Source of the DNA: Brugia malayi | Lineage: Eukaryota; Nematoda; Chromadorea; Rhabditida; Onchocercidae | Length of the DNA: 64,000 nucleotides | Assembly (NCBI RefSeq): GCF_000002995.4 | Contig: NW_025062477.1 | Location: 5,862,649 to 5,926,648, forward strand | Reading direction: 5' to 3' | Part shown: positions 49,115 to 61,751 of the stretch, piece by piece | Layout: the number at the start of each line of letters is the position of its first letter | Position numbering within the stretch: position 1 is the first letter of the stretch | Made by a program: the position numbers and the translations under genes | Notes under the pieces: generated by a model | The model's input: only the letters and a program-made list of their open reading frames with translations | The model's database searches: none | Told to the model about the DNA's origin: nothing

Positions 49115-50483
49115 TTACATTACTGGACAATGATTTTCATCATTATCGATGCCAATGTTAACGTTGACGCCATTGTTGTTTGCTAAATTGTCATTATGAT
49201 CGTTATTGTCATTGTTATCGCCGATATCTTCATCTTTACCATCTATTAATTCATCTTTTTTCTATGAAAAGATTCATAAAATTCTTTGAATAAAAATTAA
49301 TTAAAAGATTTATATTAATTTATAAACTTTTAATTTTCAGAAATTGTGAAAATTTGGAAAAAACAAACAAACAAATAGCAAATTAAATGAAATATCATCA
49401 ATAAAATAACAATTGCCATTGTTGAATTTAAAAAAATTGGAGTAATTTATTAATACAAATTGTAATAAAGTAATATTTACTATTTTAGCTAATTAATATT
49501 TCGAGACTTTATAGAATAAACAAGTATTAATAACGTTAAGTTCATTAAAAATGGATGAAATTTATGTAAATTAAAAAGTATGAAAAAGTATTAAATAACA
49601 TTAAAAAGAAAGATATGATTTGAATATCATTCCAATTATTATTTGTACATGTAAACTTCGTGTAGGTGTCGTTTTAACCAAATTTCATTAAACAGTAGTT
49701 TCGATAAACAACCACCTGATAGAAACTAAATTGTCTTATTGGTAAACATATGATATTGTCATTTTATCATCTTTCTTGAAAATTTCAAAATTTAACATTT
49801 GATGAATTGATCAGATCAATGACGTAATGAAATATAAACGAAAGAAGTATATAAAACTATGAAATCAAAAAATAATTAAAATAATAATTTAACTAAATGA
49901 CTTCTTATCACTGATAAAAAAACATCAAAATTCTTATGATAATAGACATCCTTAAGCATTATTTTAAGCAATTAATCAGTTGACACGTACATTAATTTTA
50001 AATTATATTTATAAAGAGGGACATTTTTCAATCTTTCTCTACTTTTGAAAATTTTAACTTTTCAAAATTTTTTTGATTTCAAAAAATTCTAATTACCGCT
50101 AAATTACCACTGAAAAATGCTGCATTCTCAAATATTAAATATCAATTACTCACTTGTTTCAATATTGAATTTTTTTTATTTACATAACTTTTTTTTTTAA
50201 TATTTTAATTTGCATAAGATTGTGATTTCTAGTATGAATATCCTAAAAATGAACCAATAATTAAAAATGAACCAATAATAATTATAATCAATAATTTCGG
50301 CTTTAATTAAATTTCTAATAAGAAATATAACACTACGAGTCAAATATGTAATATTATTTAAAAAAGAAGGTGAAAATGATAAGTATAAACTTCGGATTTC
50401 ACCCCATACCTTTTGAAGCTATTTTAAAAAAAGAAATATATTTGCGAATTTTTTCTTTCTCTTACCTTTTTACGAGGTATCAT
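49115..50483 (-). CDS. Candidate two-exon small acidic protein with C-terminal CaaX box
   Basis: Exon 1 (50483-50466) encodes MIPRKK and ends at an ideal AAG/GTAAG donor. Exon 2 (49261-49115) follows a TTTTCATAG acceptor in the same phase and continues KKDELIDGKDED, then an Asn/Asp-rich stretch, and ends HCPVM followed by TAA. The predicted protein has 54 residues. The N-terminal PRKKKK resembles a basic nuclear-localisation cluster. The final CPVM fits the CaaX prenylation rule (Met favours farnesylation). The DNA of exon 2 is clearly less AT-rich than its flanks. No family is recognised, no intermediate exon was found, and the Asp/Asn run could partly derive from GAT/AAT repeats, so the call is tentative. 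Confidence 0.33.
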
Positions 50484-53400
50484 TTTAAATCGTCGAAAGT
50501 CCGGTTTTAATCAAAAAAAAAAAAAAAAAAAATGAAAACGATGAAAATCCATTTCATTCATTTTGAAAGATACTAATAATTTGTTTATGTTACTTCCTGT
50601 TTTCTCTATTTTATTTTAGAAAAAAATAACTTTTTTACTACAATATTATGAATAATTCCTCGTTATATTCTTTTCTTTTATATTCGATTTTATTTATATT
50701 TTACAAAAATAATCTAAACCCTGTAAAACAATTCATAATTAAATCTAATCACATTAATTAATTTTTTAAGAATTTAAATAGTTTTTAAGTGAATAATTTC
50801 ATTTGAACAACTTTTTATCACTGATGAATAGCACAAAAAAGCAATCATTTGATTTTCATATCATTTAAGTTAACAATTATTGAGTATACCTTACCTCCAT
50901 TTCATTCAATCAAATCCATAACTTACTTTTTAATCATAAACTTATAATCTTTTCATTCTAATTAAATTCATTTCAATTCGATTTTAAATTCTTTTTATTT
51001 TGATTTTACATAAATCTATAGCTTTTGTAATCAATAAAATGCATAATTACTTGGTATAAAAATAGAATACTCAAAACATACATTTGTTATTGTCACACTA
51101 ATTAATTATTTCTTTTTTTTTACTAAATTAAAATTGAGTATATTTTGCGTTCATTACATTTAATCGAATTTTCGGAAAAATTATTTCAACATTCTTTTTA
51201 TATAATCTTGTTCGAAAAAAAAAATGCAACTTTAATTACGATGATAAATGCGCCTAACATTACTATCAAAAATTTTTTTTCACTTTCATTATTGTGACTG
51301 AACATTTTTTTTCTTTTCATTATAATTTAAAATTTGATATTACCGAAAAAAAAAAAATGTTCAGATGTGTTAGAGGGAAAAGCTATCGAGTTTTAAAATG
51401 AAAATGAGAATATGTATTTGAATTATGATGACAAATACGCCTTGTATTGTTATCAGATAAACGCCTTACACTTTTTTTGTTTCATTGTCGTACAATGAAT
51501 GAACTTTTTTCTTCATTATGATAAAAATTTGAAAAAAAAAAAAGGAAAATGAAATAAAATAAAAATGAAAATGTTTGGATACGTTTGACAAAAAAAGAGA
51601 GTTTTTTTTCCACTAAATTTTTTTTAAAAGAAAAAAATGAAAGTGAAGAAACTGGTATTTGCAAACAGTATTTAATAATATTTAAAAGATAATATATAAC
51701 TGAAAATTTGGAAAAAAATTGGCAAACATTTATTCAAATCTTTAATAATAATTACAAAGTTTGTTAATAATGGAAAGGAATCAAAAAAAAAAAAAAAAAA
51801 AAAAGAACAAAATGATATGAAATGATTGAAAATGATGGATGGAATGAATGAAAAACATGAAATGATGGATAAGAAAATGAGAATAATAGAATGAAAATAA
51901 TGTAATTTCATTCTCTAAAGTTATTATTAAAAAATTTTCTTCTTTTACCCTTAATTTAAAGAAAAAGAAGAAAAACAAATTTTTTTAGGGATAAATTTTA
52001 GAGATTTTTTATTTATCTAAATTAAAAACAAATATATTTAAAAAGTTTTTTTTTGAAATTCATTATCAATCTAAGCTATACTTGTTTTTTACTTTTTCAT
52101 TTCAAAATTTTAACACACTTTTTAAGGTAATATAAATTTGTAATTTCGACTTCCGCGGTATAAAAATTTGATCAAAAGATGATAAACAAATCATTCTGAT
52201 TATAGTAAAGTCTTAAAATTTGAGAAAAAAGTAGCAGTTAAATTTGTTATGATTTGATAAAAGATAAACGGAATTAAATTTTTACACATCAAATTTCTCT
52301 TTCGCTTTTGCATATTTCAGTCAACAATGAGTTAAGAAAAAGGAATTAGAAAAATTCTTTTTAAATTTATTTATGAAATTTTTGATAAATGAAAAAAAGA
52401 CTTAGTGTGAAATATTGAAATGTATAAAATAACCGGAAATTCAAGTTTGTCCCTTTCTCCTCCTTCTTCTTCAATAAATATGCGAAGTAGTCGAAAATTC
52501 AAATATAATCTCCTCAAAAAAACAAAAAAAAAAGAAACTACCAATAAAACTTTTCTTTCCCGTAAATTAATGAAGAGAATTTCATTTCCTTCTCTGTTTT
52601 TTTAAATTCCACCTATTAGGTATTCATCATTGATGTTTACAAATGCTTTAACATTAAAATTGCTTAAATTATTTCATTTGTTTTATCTGGGATTTGGAAA
52701 AAAAATTAAATTTTAATTATGCAATTAATGATAATATAGAAAACTGAGCTTTTAAAATAATATGCAAAAATATGAGATTAATGTGACATCAAAATGAGAA
52801 GAAAAATATTAAATGGATAAGGTATTAAATTTGAAAATATTTAAAATATCAAACGGATAAAATTTGAAGAGATAGGAAAACAAAAATGGAAGCTCATTAA
52901 AATGGAAACACAAATAGTTTTTTTTTTTTTATTACTTTCTGTACTTCTAATCAATGCAATAACTAGACAAACTGAAATTAAATTTCTAAAATTTCGATTT
53001 AAACTACATTTTTTTTGAAATTATTTTTACAAATGTATGATACTATTATCTGATATGACAAATCTAATGATATTATTTTTGATAGCAATTGACAGCTTCA
53101 CTTAACATTACGACAATTAACATTAAGAAAAATCAAAAAATAAATTGAAGCCGGAATTTTAAAATTTTAGTTTAAATTATATCATTATTAGATTAACCTA
53201 TGTTATCTTACCATCCATTAAATACTTCAGAATAATTCAAATTTCGGAATGTATCTCACACTGATGTAAACCGTAAAAGTTTAAGAAGTTAAAATAAAGG
53301 ATAAGAACCAGAAAATTTTGAAAATATATTAAAATAAAAGTTAAATTAAAAGCAAAAAACGCGAAAAAATAATACACAGAAAAATCATTTCAAATTTAAT

Positions 53401-54996
53401 CAAAAATTAACATTATCTTACCTATAAGTGACACCTTACGAACAAATGAATAAATCCTATCATGCATATCAGTTTATGACAATTCGGCTGTCAAAATGAT
53501 AAGAGAAAGGTACAGCTACTGCCGAAAACTTACACAACATAGAGCATAGAGCAGTCAATTTAAATTTTGCTATGATTATTTAAGTGAACTTATAAATGAG
53601 TAAAAAATCATGGTTCATTGTAATTTCTTATGTCCTTGAAACTTTATTATTATACTTGCATTTGGACCATACTTTTTCAGTAAGAGTAACCCTACCAATG
53701 CTGTAAACATTTATTGATTTAAAATGCTTACACACATTAAATTTACACTTAAAATTACCAAATTTGAAATATGGAATGCGATACAATATGCTAAAACAAA
53801 AATTATCATCTCAGCTTTTTGAAAACATTAAATAAAAAAACACATTTGGAGAAAAAATTTTTCTCTTTCTTTTTATTATTACCAAACTTTAAAATGACAT
53901 TCAGGCCAAATTTTTGTAAATTTTCTGATAATTTTTTGAAAATGGCTAATAAATAAAATTCATTTTGGATAATCTGAAATGTATCCAACGCAATGAAATT
54001 TTATTTCTTGCAGTTTAAATAATTGCAATTTCATTTCTTCTTTCGCTTAATTTCCTTTCAATCACTTTTTTTGTTTTTCTTAATTTTTTTCGATTTGAAA
54101 AAAGAAAAACAAAAGAAGAAAAAATTTCAATTTATCAGCTTGCAAGATATTTTCTTAACAAATCTAGAACATAATTTAAAATTTGAATTCCATTTATCAG
54201 TATTGATAAAAGTTAAAAGCTTCAAATTTCTAAGTATATCAAATTTTCCATATGTACTGATATTTGCATTATTTGATAGATTCACTTAATTCGTTCGTTT
54301 TTTTTTTTTTTTTTGATTAACAATTTTCTAATTTTTTTCAATCACTTCAATGTTCTCACTTGTATTAATTATTATTAATTTTCCGGAAAATATCGATTAA
54401 TCTATAAAGAATGATTTAACTAGCAAAACAAATGTAATAGTAAAATTTGCGATAAAAAGTACAAGTTAATAAGCAAGAATTGCAAATTGAGAAATAAAAA
54501 TTTTTCAAAGAAATCGTAAGCGAAATGTCAAGAATTACTTCAAAAAAACCGACTCGAAAAATTGAGAACTGAAATATTTTTTGAAAATATATTTTCCATT
54601 TTTTTCTACTCACTAATAGTATTGAAATTTTATGATATTTTTACTGAATAATTGCAAATTTTTGGCATCAAACTCAATTGGCACAAATTTTTAAAATTTT
54701 TATTTCTAAATTTAGCAAAATTCCAAAGTTTTTTTCATTTTAATTTATTCATCTCTACAAAATGATTCGACAACTAAATATGATAATTGAATAAAATTTT
54801 AAAAGTTTGAATGAAATGATTTTGTATAAAATTCTGAAGCAGAATCAAAAAAAGAAAAAGAAAAAAGGAAAAGAGAAATTGATTTCGATCCTATTATTAC
54901 CATATTCAAGATTTTGTAAATATTTTAAAATTAAAAAGCGACCAAGCATTTGAATTGTATTTATAATTTTATGCAAATCGTTTTATTTTTATTCAG
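50484..54996. other. AT-rich region without recognised genes
   Basis: Long A/T homopolymers (50513-50532, 51784-51804), A/T-biased frames only, and no phased exons or compact repeats. A slightly GC-richer spot near 53460-53560 shows no coding signal. Confidence 0.5.
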
Positions 54997-55089
54997 GAAA
55001 CCGGAAATGAGGAGAGAATTGAATTTCAAAGTTATGTTGACTGCATTATCTGTTATGTTTCCATGAAGATATATTTTTCAACCTACTAA
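54997..55089 (+). other. Orphan exon-like stretch
   Basis: A good acceptor (TTTTTATTCAG) precedes 31 codons in phase 0 reading ETGNEERIEFQSYVDCIICY and on to a TAA. A second frame is open too (MRRELNFKVMLTALSVMFP, then TGA). No upstream partner exon was identified. It may be a terminal exon, a relic or chance. Confidence 0.15.
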
Positions 55090-57380
55090 TTAAGTTAAAT
55101 AAAAGTGTGTGACTTAGTTATATGCTCAATATTATTTGTTGTCAAATCTAATAATTTATTTTTTAATTTGGAGGTTTTTTTTTTTTTTTTTTTCTTTTAT
55201 TCAATTATTTGTACGTTCATTTATTTCTGTGTTTACCAATAAATATTTAATTGCTATTGAATATAATCATAGAAACCGTTATCAAAATGAGTGCGTGAAA
55301 TTAGTTTCACAGTTTTAGTAATTTTATCACTTTAAAAGAAAACAGAAAAAGAAATCTCGGTCTTTTTTCTACCTTTTTTCCTTTCTCTGTTCGCATTTGT
55401 TACTCAAAAAGTATTTATTCACTTCGGAAGAATCATTTTCTTTTTTTCCTTTTTTTCTATTAAGTACAACATTTCGATCTTTTTTAAGTGATGCAAAATT
55501 GCAGTTTAAACAAATTTTGTTTTAATGTCTCATAAATTATCACAATTTTTTCTTATTTTTATTTTTGTCCAATCTAAATTAAATTTGTAATATCATTAAT
55601 AACTGAACAAAAAGACGGAGAGAATTGTGTTTAATATATTCTTCGTATGATTATTGTTATCATTGATTATCGTTTTTGATGTTATTGTTATTACTATTAT
55701 TATTTATTACTTTATTACTACTATTAATTATTATTATTATTACTTATCTAAAATATACATTCATAAGGCGTAATTATTGTAACAAATAAAACTAAACCAT
55801 ATAATTGTACCATAACAATGGAGTAGTTTGTTTTTATAAGAAATGGAAAATTACTAATCTTTGAAATGTTATAGTTACACGGCAATTACCGATAAAAACT
55901 AAAAATATGCTCAATTCTAAATGTCACTTAAACGAAATAATACTATAAATATTTTCGTTTTTAGTTATGAGTGAAACATGTTAAAGATCAAATGACTGGA
56001 TTGAAGTTTTATTCCATTTAAATCAATCTTGAACTTGATGTAATTTAATGGCCCAGTATTTTTCTTGATGTAGAAAGCATAGATGAAGCATCTACTCCCG
56101 TGTTTCTAACAAATTTGAAGATTAGAAAAATATTTTAAAGAGAAAATTTTGTTTACTTTTTCATTATTGTTTTAACCTTTTTCATCCCTTCTTATCTCTC
56201 CTTTATAAGTTCCTTCCTGATCACTAACTCAAGAAAAATGACAGAAAGCGCCCAAAGCTTTGAAATTTCAAAAGATCCTCTATGTATGCTATTTGTTACC
56301 AACAATATTAGTCATACTGAAATTAAATATTTACAGCAACCCAACTGAGAATTCTACTCGAGTAGTCTGCCTTAAATTTCCCAAATATCACACGAAGACA
56401 TTACCACATGGAAGTACTTCCCCTCTTCCTCGCACACGTAACTCAGACGTACACTTTCATTTACACTTATACCACGCAAGTTAACTTATCTAAACTGACG
56501 TACGGATGCCAACATATTTCCAGTTTTATCATTTATGTAGAACCCGCAACCGCTCAATATTAATTTTATTGTTCTACGATTTAGATACGAAGTGTCTGTT
56601 GACACTAACTTTATTCACCACAGTAAAGCAAAACTAATAAGCAAACATTGATAGACGAGTCACTGCTAATAAAAAACAACAACGCATGAAGGCGCAAGTG
56701 TCACCCTCATAATTTTTGTTTTTTGTGATCCGTTGATGATATCACAATAATGTGGTTGATGGCAATTATTTAATGACTAAATTCCATTTCACATTTTCAT
56801 ATGTTCTGATGTACTTACCTATCCCTCAGAGATTTATAGAGGTGAAATAAAAAGTGGAACTGAAAGAATCGTTTTCATTTTCTTGAACAAAACATGATGT
56901 CCCAAATATCACACCCCAAAATGACCATTTTTTTTTTGACTCATTTCTCAATATTTCATAGATTTAAAATCTAGATGACAACAAAATGAAGACTGCACGT
57001 AAGTGGCCATGTCCTCACCTCCACCAAAATTATTAATTCATTTGAAAGACTGAACGAAGAGATACTAAAAAGAATTATGTCATATCGATGATGTTGCTAT
57101 CACAAAAGAATATTATCTCGAAAACTGTCAATTGATTACCAATTGTTGTTATTCGTCACTTCCACAAATTCAAATGTAATATGATAGTACTTTCATTGAA
57201 TGTCTTCCATTTCAGAAAGATTTGGTCAAAACTTTTTTCAAATTGACAAGAAAATCTGAAACATAGTAGGATGGGAAAATCTTGAGAAAAGAATTTGAGA
57301 AGTTTTTTTTCCTGAAACTTTCGTTCTTCAAACTCTTCAAACAATAGGACTGTTCAATTTAATAAACTTTCATTTCATAA
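55090..57380. other. Mostly non-coding region with a GC-richer segment at 56.2-57.0 kb
   Basis: Between about 56220 and 56760 the sequence is less AT-rich and carries short open stretches on both strands (a 36-codon ATG frame from 56238; a 37-codon minus-strand frame near 56370-56480). None resembles a known family or has clear splice partners. Confidence 0.3.
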
Positions 57381-57656
57381 CTAACAAATGATAGAATTTG
57401 GAAAACCTGGTAAATAAAATTGGTAAACAATATGACTTGGATAAATGGCAGAAATGGTAAATTTAACCAGAAAAGGAATAATAATGAAAGGTGTAAACGG
57501 ATGACAGATAAGGATGAATGAACCAATGGTGGATCCAAATGAATTAAGAGTGACAAAGGGAAGGTAAATGAACCAATCAAATTTTTTTATTGCCATTTTA
57601 TTAAACAAAAAAACTTTTTTAAGAGAATAAATAGCCTCATTTCCAGCGTGATCCAT
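57381..57656 (-). CDS. Unrecognised 91-codon ATG reading frame with hydrophobic segments
   Basis: Starts MDHAGNEAIYSLKK and continues with several hydrophobic stretches (for example GSTIGSFILICHPF, PFIIIPFLVKFTISAI). Length and ATG start make it one of the longer non-repeat frames of this half. No homology is recognised, no splice partner was found and the Phe/Ile bias matches local composition, so chance is the leading alternative. Confidence 0.15.
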   Translation of the reverse strand: MDHAGNEAIYSLKKVFLFNKMAIKKFDWFIYLPFVTLNSFGSTIGSFILICHPFTPFIIIPFLVKFTISAIYPSHIVYQFYLPGFPNSIIC

Positions 57657-57775
57657 TGTATGATACCGCCTCGAATGACATCGTTATGACTAAGCACCTC
57701 CATCATATGGTACCATCATAACCGACATCGCTGCAACCGAGCACCTTCATTATGTGATATCGCTGATATCCAGAA
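57657..57775. repeat. Degenerate repeat of about 47 bp
   Basis: Units built on TAAGCACCTCCATCATATGG and GAGCACCTTCATTATGTG, each followed or preceded by a GACATCG element, lie in tandem. A related piece (TAACTAAGATCG then TATATGGTATCATCG) occurs at about 58150-58190. Confidence 0.5.
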
Positions 57776-59278
57776 TGCAAATTTAGGAACAGTAAATAAA
57801 CCCTTCTTATTGAAAGCCATCATTTGCGCCAACAGGGATAATGAAACTGTGATCTCTCATTCAATAAGTAGGACAATCTTAAACATTAAATTCTTTTATA
57901 CAAATATCTATTTGAGCTAGATATATCGATTGGAATACTAAGCATAATTCACGATCTCCTTTTTTCTTGTCACTGATTCGATTTGTTGAGTTATTGAACT
58001 TTGATTTGCTGAATTTGTTATTGTAATCATTTTATTAAAATATAGGTTTTAATTAACCAAGTTAGAGAAATCGAGAAAGAACTAAAGAGACAGCATTAAC
58101 CATCTCAGTTTTGTCACGACAGAAAGAAATTGTCGATGTGGAACCGTTGTAACTAAGATCGTTGTAAGTATTATATGGTATCATCGTATCATCGACTGAT
58201 GTGTTCATTTTTTCGCTGATTCATTCAAAGCAGTTCTCGAGCAAATGAAAAAATAGTGAAAATACAACAGTGAAATTGACAGTAAAATTGTAATTAATAT
58301 TGAACTATGTAAACAAAATATGCAAACAACAAGACATACTGTAAAACAGAATTAAAAATTTCTAATTTAGGAACTAACTTTAAAAAAATCTAGTGAACTA
58401 ATTGGAAATACAATATAATCTCATCACATTGCCTTTCCAATTAAAAAGCAAATTTAGCAGCGCTAGTTCAACCGTCAAAATAAAATACTTTAAAAATGAA
58501 ATATCTTACTCATATCATTTAAGTTGTAACTTTGATTCTCAGCAGTTTAATTGAAATTCAGATTTGCTGTACAAAGCTTTAATAGTTATTTCGTAAATCC
58601 ATAATTGCACTATTTATGTCGAAAACTGTCTTTAATAATGAAGTGAGTAACAAAAACTGATAAATACGATTATTGTAAGAATTCTAATACTTTTTGATTC
58701 AATGAATGAAATGGACCTTTTATCAAAACATCCATACGAATATTGCACAAAACAGTTAGCGTCATTAACTGACAAAGTGACGTTGTCAAACCAAAAATGA
58801 ATTCAAATTATGAATCAATGTATCACGAATTTCGATTGTCGCAAATCTCGAAATCAATACAATAATAAAATAATTTCGTATAAAAATCGTTCAAACTTTA
58901 TTACATGTACCCATAAAGGGGTCAAAATCAAGATAAATAAATCATTTAACTAATTTCTCATTTCTCACTTAGTCATTTTCTCATCTTCTTTCTTTATTTA
59001 CCTTAAATTTAATTAAATTCCCATCGTTGTCCATACCGAGAGTTTTTTGTCGATTATATCAGATTTCAATCTTAGCATAATTTTTGTTCACATAGCTATT
59101 TCTGCATTCGATTGGGTGAATAAAAATATTGTAAACCACTCGCATTTTACATAAACACAACCAATGACTATTATCCAAAAAACATATGCTAGTTCCACAA
59201 AAAAACAAATACTTTTTTACTAGTCCTCTTTGTTGACTTTCTGCTACAATAAATCTTTGTATTTCTTCGTAATAAAAA

Positions 59279-59830
59279 AAGCCCAATAATCCTGTGCCGA
59301 AACCTGTCAAATCAGTAATTTCTCAATACAAATTTTTTGATGCCAAAAGTACTCCAGTGGCTCAAACGAGCAAAACAAAAGAACTAATCCAAATAATTCA
59401 TTACCCAACAATTAACCTATCCCAATTATCAATGCCTGAATTTAATGGTAATGCAGAATCTGCAGTTCATTTGCGAAATACCTAAATACCCAAAAATTGA
59501 ATTATTTAATTGCATATCTCAAGGAGATTTCATTAGAAGTTATGAAATTGCTCTAGGAAATTGTGATGTCATACGAAAGGTCTTTGTCTAAAAATCTGGA
59601 TAGTCGCACATCATCAAAGAATTCTCTCTAATGAGTTACATTTATTAAGAAGAATGATAGCGAATGGAAATTGACAGTCTGAATATTGAAGCTTTTAAAT
59701 CTTAAGCAATGAAATTATCATTGAAAATGAACTGCCCAGCAAAGAGAGGAACAAGAAGTATTTTAAGTCTCTAAATCAAGACAATTCTTGGCAAAACTGA
59801 TTTAAAGAAATGATGTTGCAAGAAGCCAAT
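59279..59830 (+). mobile_element. Broken BEL/Pao-type LTR retrotransposon gag remnant
   Basis: A plus-strand frame from about 59279 to 59485 contains the (L)SQLSMPEFNGNAES segment, matching the LP.L.LP.F.G start of the gag region (DUF1759-like) of nematode BEL/Pao elements. The similarity then continues in shifted frames: TQKLNYLIAYLKEIS at 59488-59553, ended by a TAG, then NCDVIRKV with SHIIKEF in another frame (about 59560-59630) containing stops, then KKNDSEWKLTV near 59650-59680. At least two frameshifts and several stops show it is dead. No LTRs, protease or reverse-transcriptase segment were recognised nearby, so it is a fragment. Similarity is judged from memory of the family pattern. 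Confidence 0.6.
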
Positions 59831-61510
59831 CTCTTATTTAATATTATGAAAAATAAAAGCTAATCAAAAATAAGTTCAATCATAATTCAATTTCTTTTAC
59901 TAACTTTTTTCGATATGTTACAGAAAAAATTCGGTCCTATCTACAATGACTCTCCAGGCATATTATTACAAAATAAAAGCAAATACAAATAAAATTAGTA
60001 GATTTTGTGTCTCTGCTTGTTCTACTAACTTTTTTTCTTTTTCCGTTAATTTGTCGCCACTGTATTTCACCTCTTTTTTGGTGAAATACTGGATTAATAC
60101 TTCTTGGTTGTAAGCCAATAGTCCCAATTTTGCATTAAAATTCGTCCAATCTTAAATTTATTGTTCCTCCATTGAATTTGATAGTCTCTGGTTTGAAAAT
60201 GTTGGTAACATTAAAAATAGTCAAAGTTTTACGAATCTGATTAAAGTAATAGTCGCATGTACTTTTTGATAATTTCATCAGTTTTACTGTGATCCTAATA
60301 GTACAGTGCATGTGTAGACAATGTGAATATAACGAATTATTTGTAAAACTAAGACTGCTTTTAATGTTACCAAAAATATTTCAATTTAACTACTGTTTGT
60401 ATTAAATAGATGTTTCTGATTTTTTTTTTTCGATAAATATTATTTTTTTTAAAAAAATAGATGAAACAAACTTTTCTGATAAAGCCACATACTATTATTA
60501 AATGTGCAAATTTAGTAAAGCTAACTGTTAAATCTATAGGTCTAATCTTATTTGAATATTCCTTAGACATGTATAAAACTATTTCAATTTTAAATGCCAA
60601 GTATAAATAGCTGAGTTCATTTACGTCAAAGAATATGTGTGCTCCTTAATATGTCGAAAATTGTTCCCATAAGATCTTCCGATCTTACAGCTAAACATAA
60701 ATTCGATTGTTAGAAAGTTGTCAACTGTTTGTTCACTAACCTTCTTTGTCCTAAACCAAATGTATTGTGTTAACTGGCGTAATGTTACAAATCAATTTCC
60801 ATAATATAAGGTGACAAACAGCTTTTCTATTTCCTTTTTATCTAACTAAATCACTATTGATAGTCTCCAGATTTTTGTTTTTAATTTTTTACTTCGCCCT
60901 TATAACTCAATTCCCACTGCTTAGGTCATTGCTTCAATTATTATGTCTAATATTTTAATAATCAGTTTCTTTCTTATGTAAACGGTTTTCTTTTTATTGG
61001 TAATTTAATATAAATGACTTAATTGTTCTGCTTGAATTTTTTATACATAACAGTTATTTCCCTAGTTTCACTTATTTTTGTTAGCATTAGTCATGCTTTG
61101 GTGCACATTTTGAAAAGATATATGTATATATATACGTAATGTATACACATTCAATTGATCATTCCCTTGACAAGTGATTCTATTTGCTAATGACCTTTAA
61201 TTTTACTTCTTTCTCCTCGTTTACCATCCTTTATATACATTCTTTTTATGTGTATCTGTTAATAAAGATACATTAAAATTTGTAGAGTCAGAGAAAATAA
61301 TACTTTAAATTTTACTACACTGTATTATTTCATCCAGTTGTTGGATATATTATTTTTTAATTTAAAATTTGGTTAACTTAAAGCATGGTATTTGGGATTT
61401 TCTTTTCTGCTAAGTTGGAAAATAGATTAGAAAATTTAAATTTTGTAAAACATTGAATAGTTTAGATTTCTTAGTAATCAAATTTTGCTAAAATTGATGT
61501 AATAACAATA
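59831..61510. other. Region without recognised genes
   Basis: AT-rich with short hairpins (60062-60089) and a TATA/ATAC repeat near 61120-61140. No coding exon was recognised. Confidence 0.45.
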
Positions 61511-61751
61511 TTAGTCTATCCACTGCAGTGGTTTCAATAGAGCAAAAGAAATTATTCGATTATTCAAATCTTTAATTTTCTGTAGAAACAGGAAAATTTG
61601 TCAAATTTTAATATTCTCTTCCAATTAATTCTCAAATCCCATTTAAATAAAATCTAGTTTTTATATGACTTCTGACATATGCATACCAGCCACTGCGAAA
61701 TAGTCATCTTGGCTACCATTCTTCTCTTCGATTAACTTCACACCTGATCTT

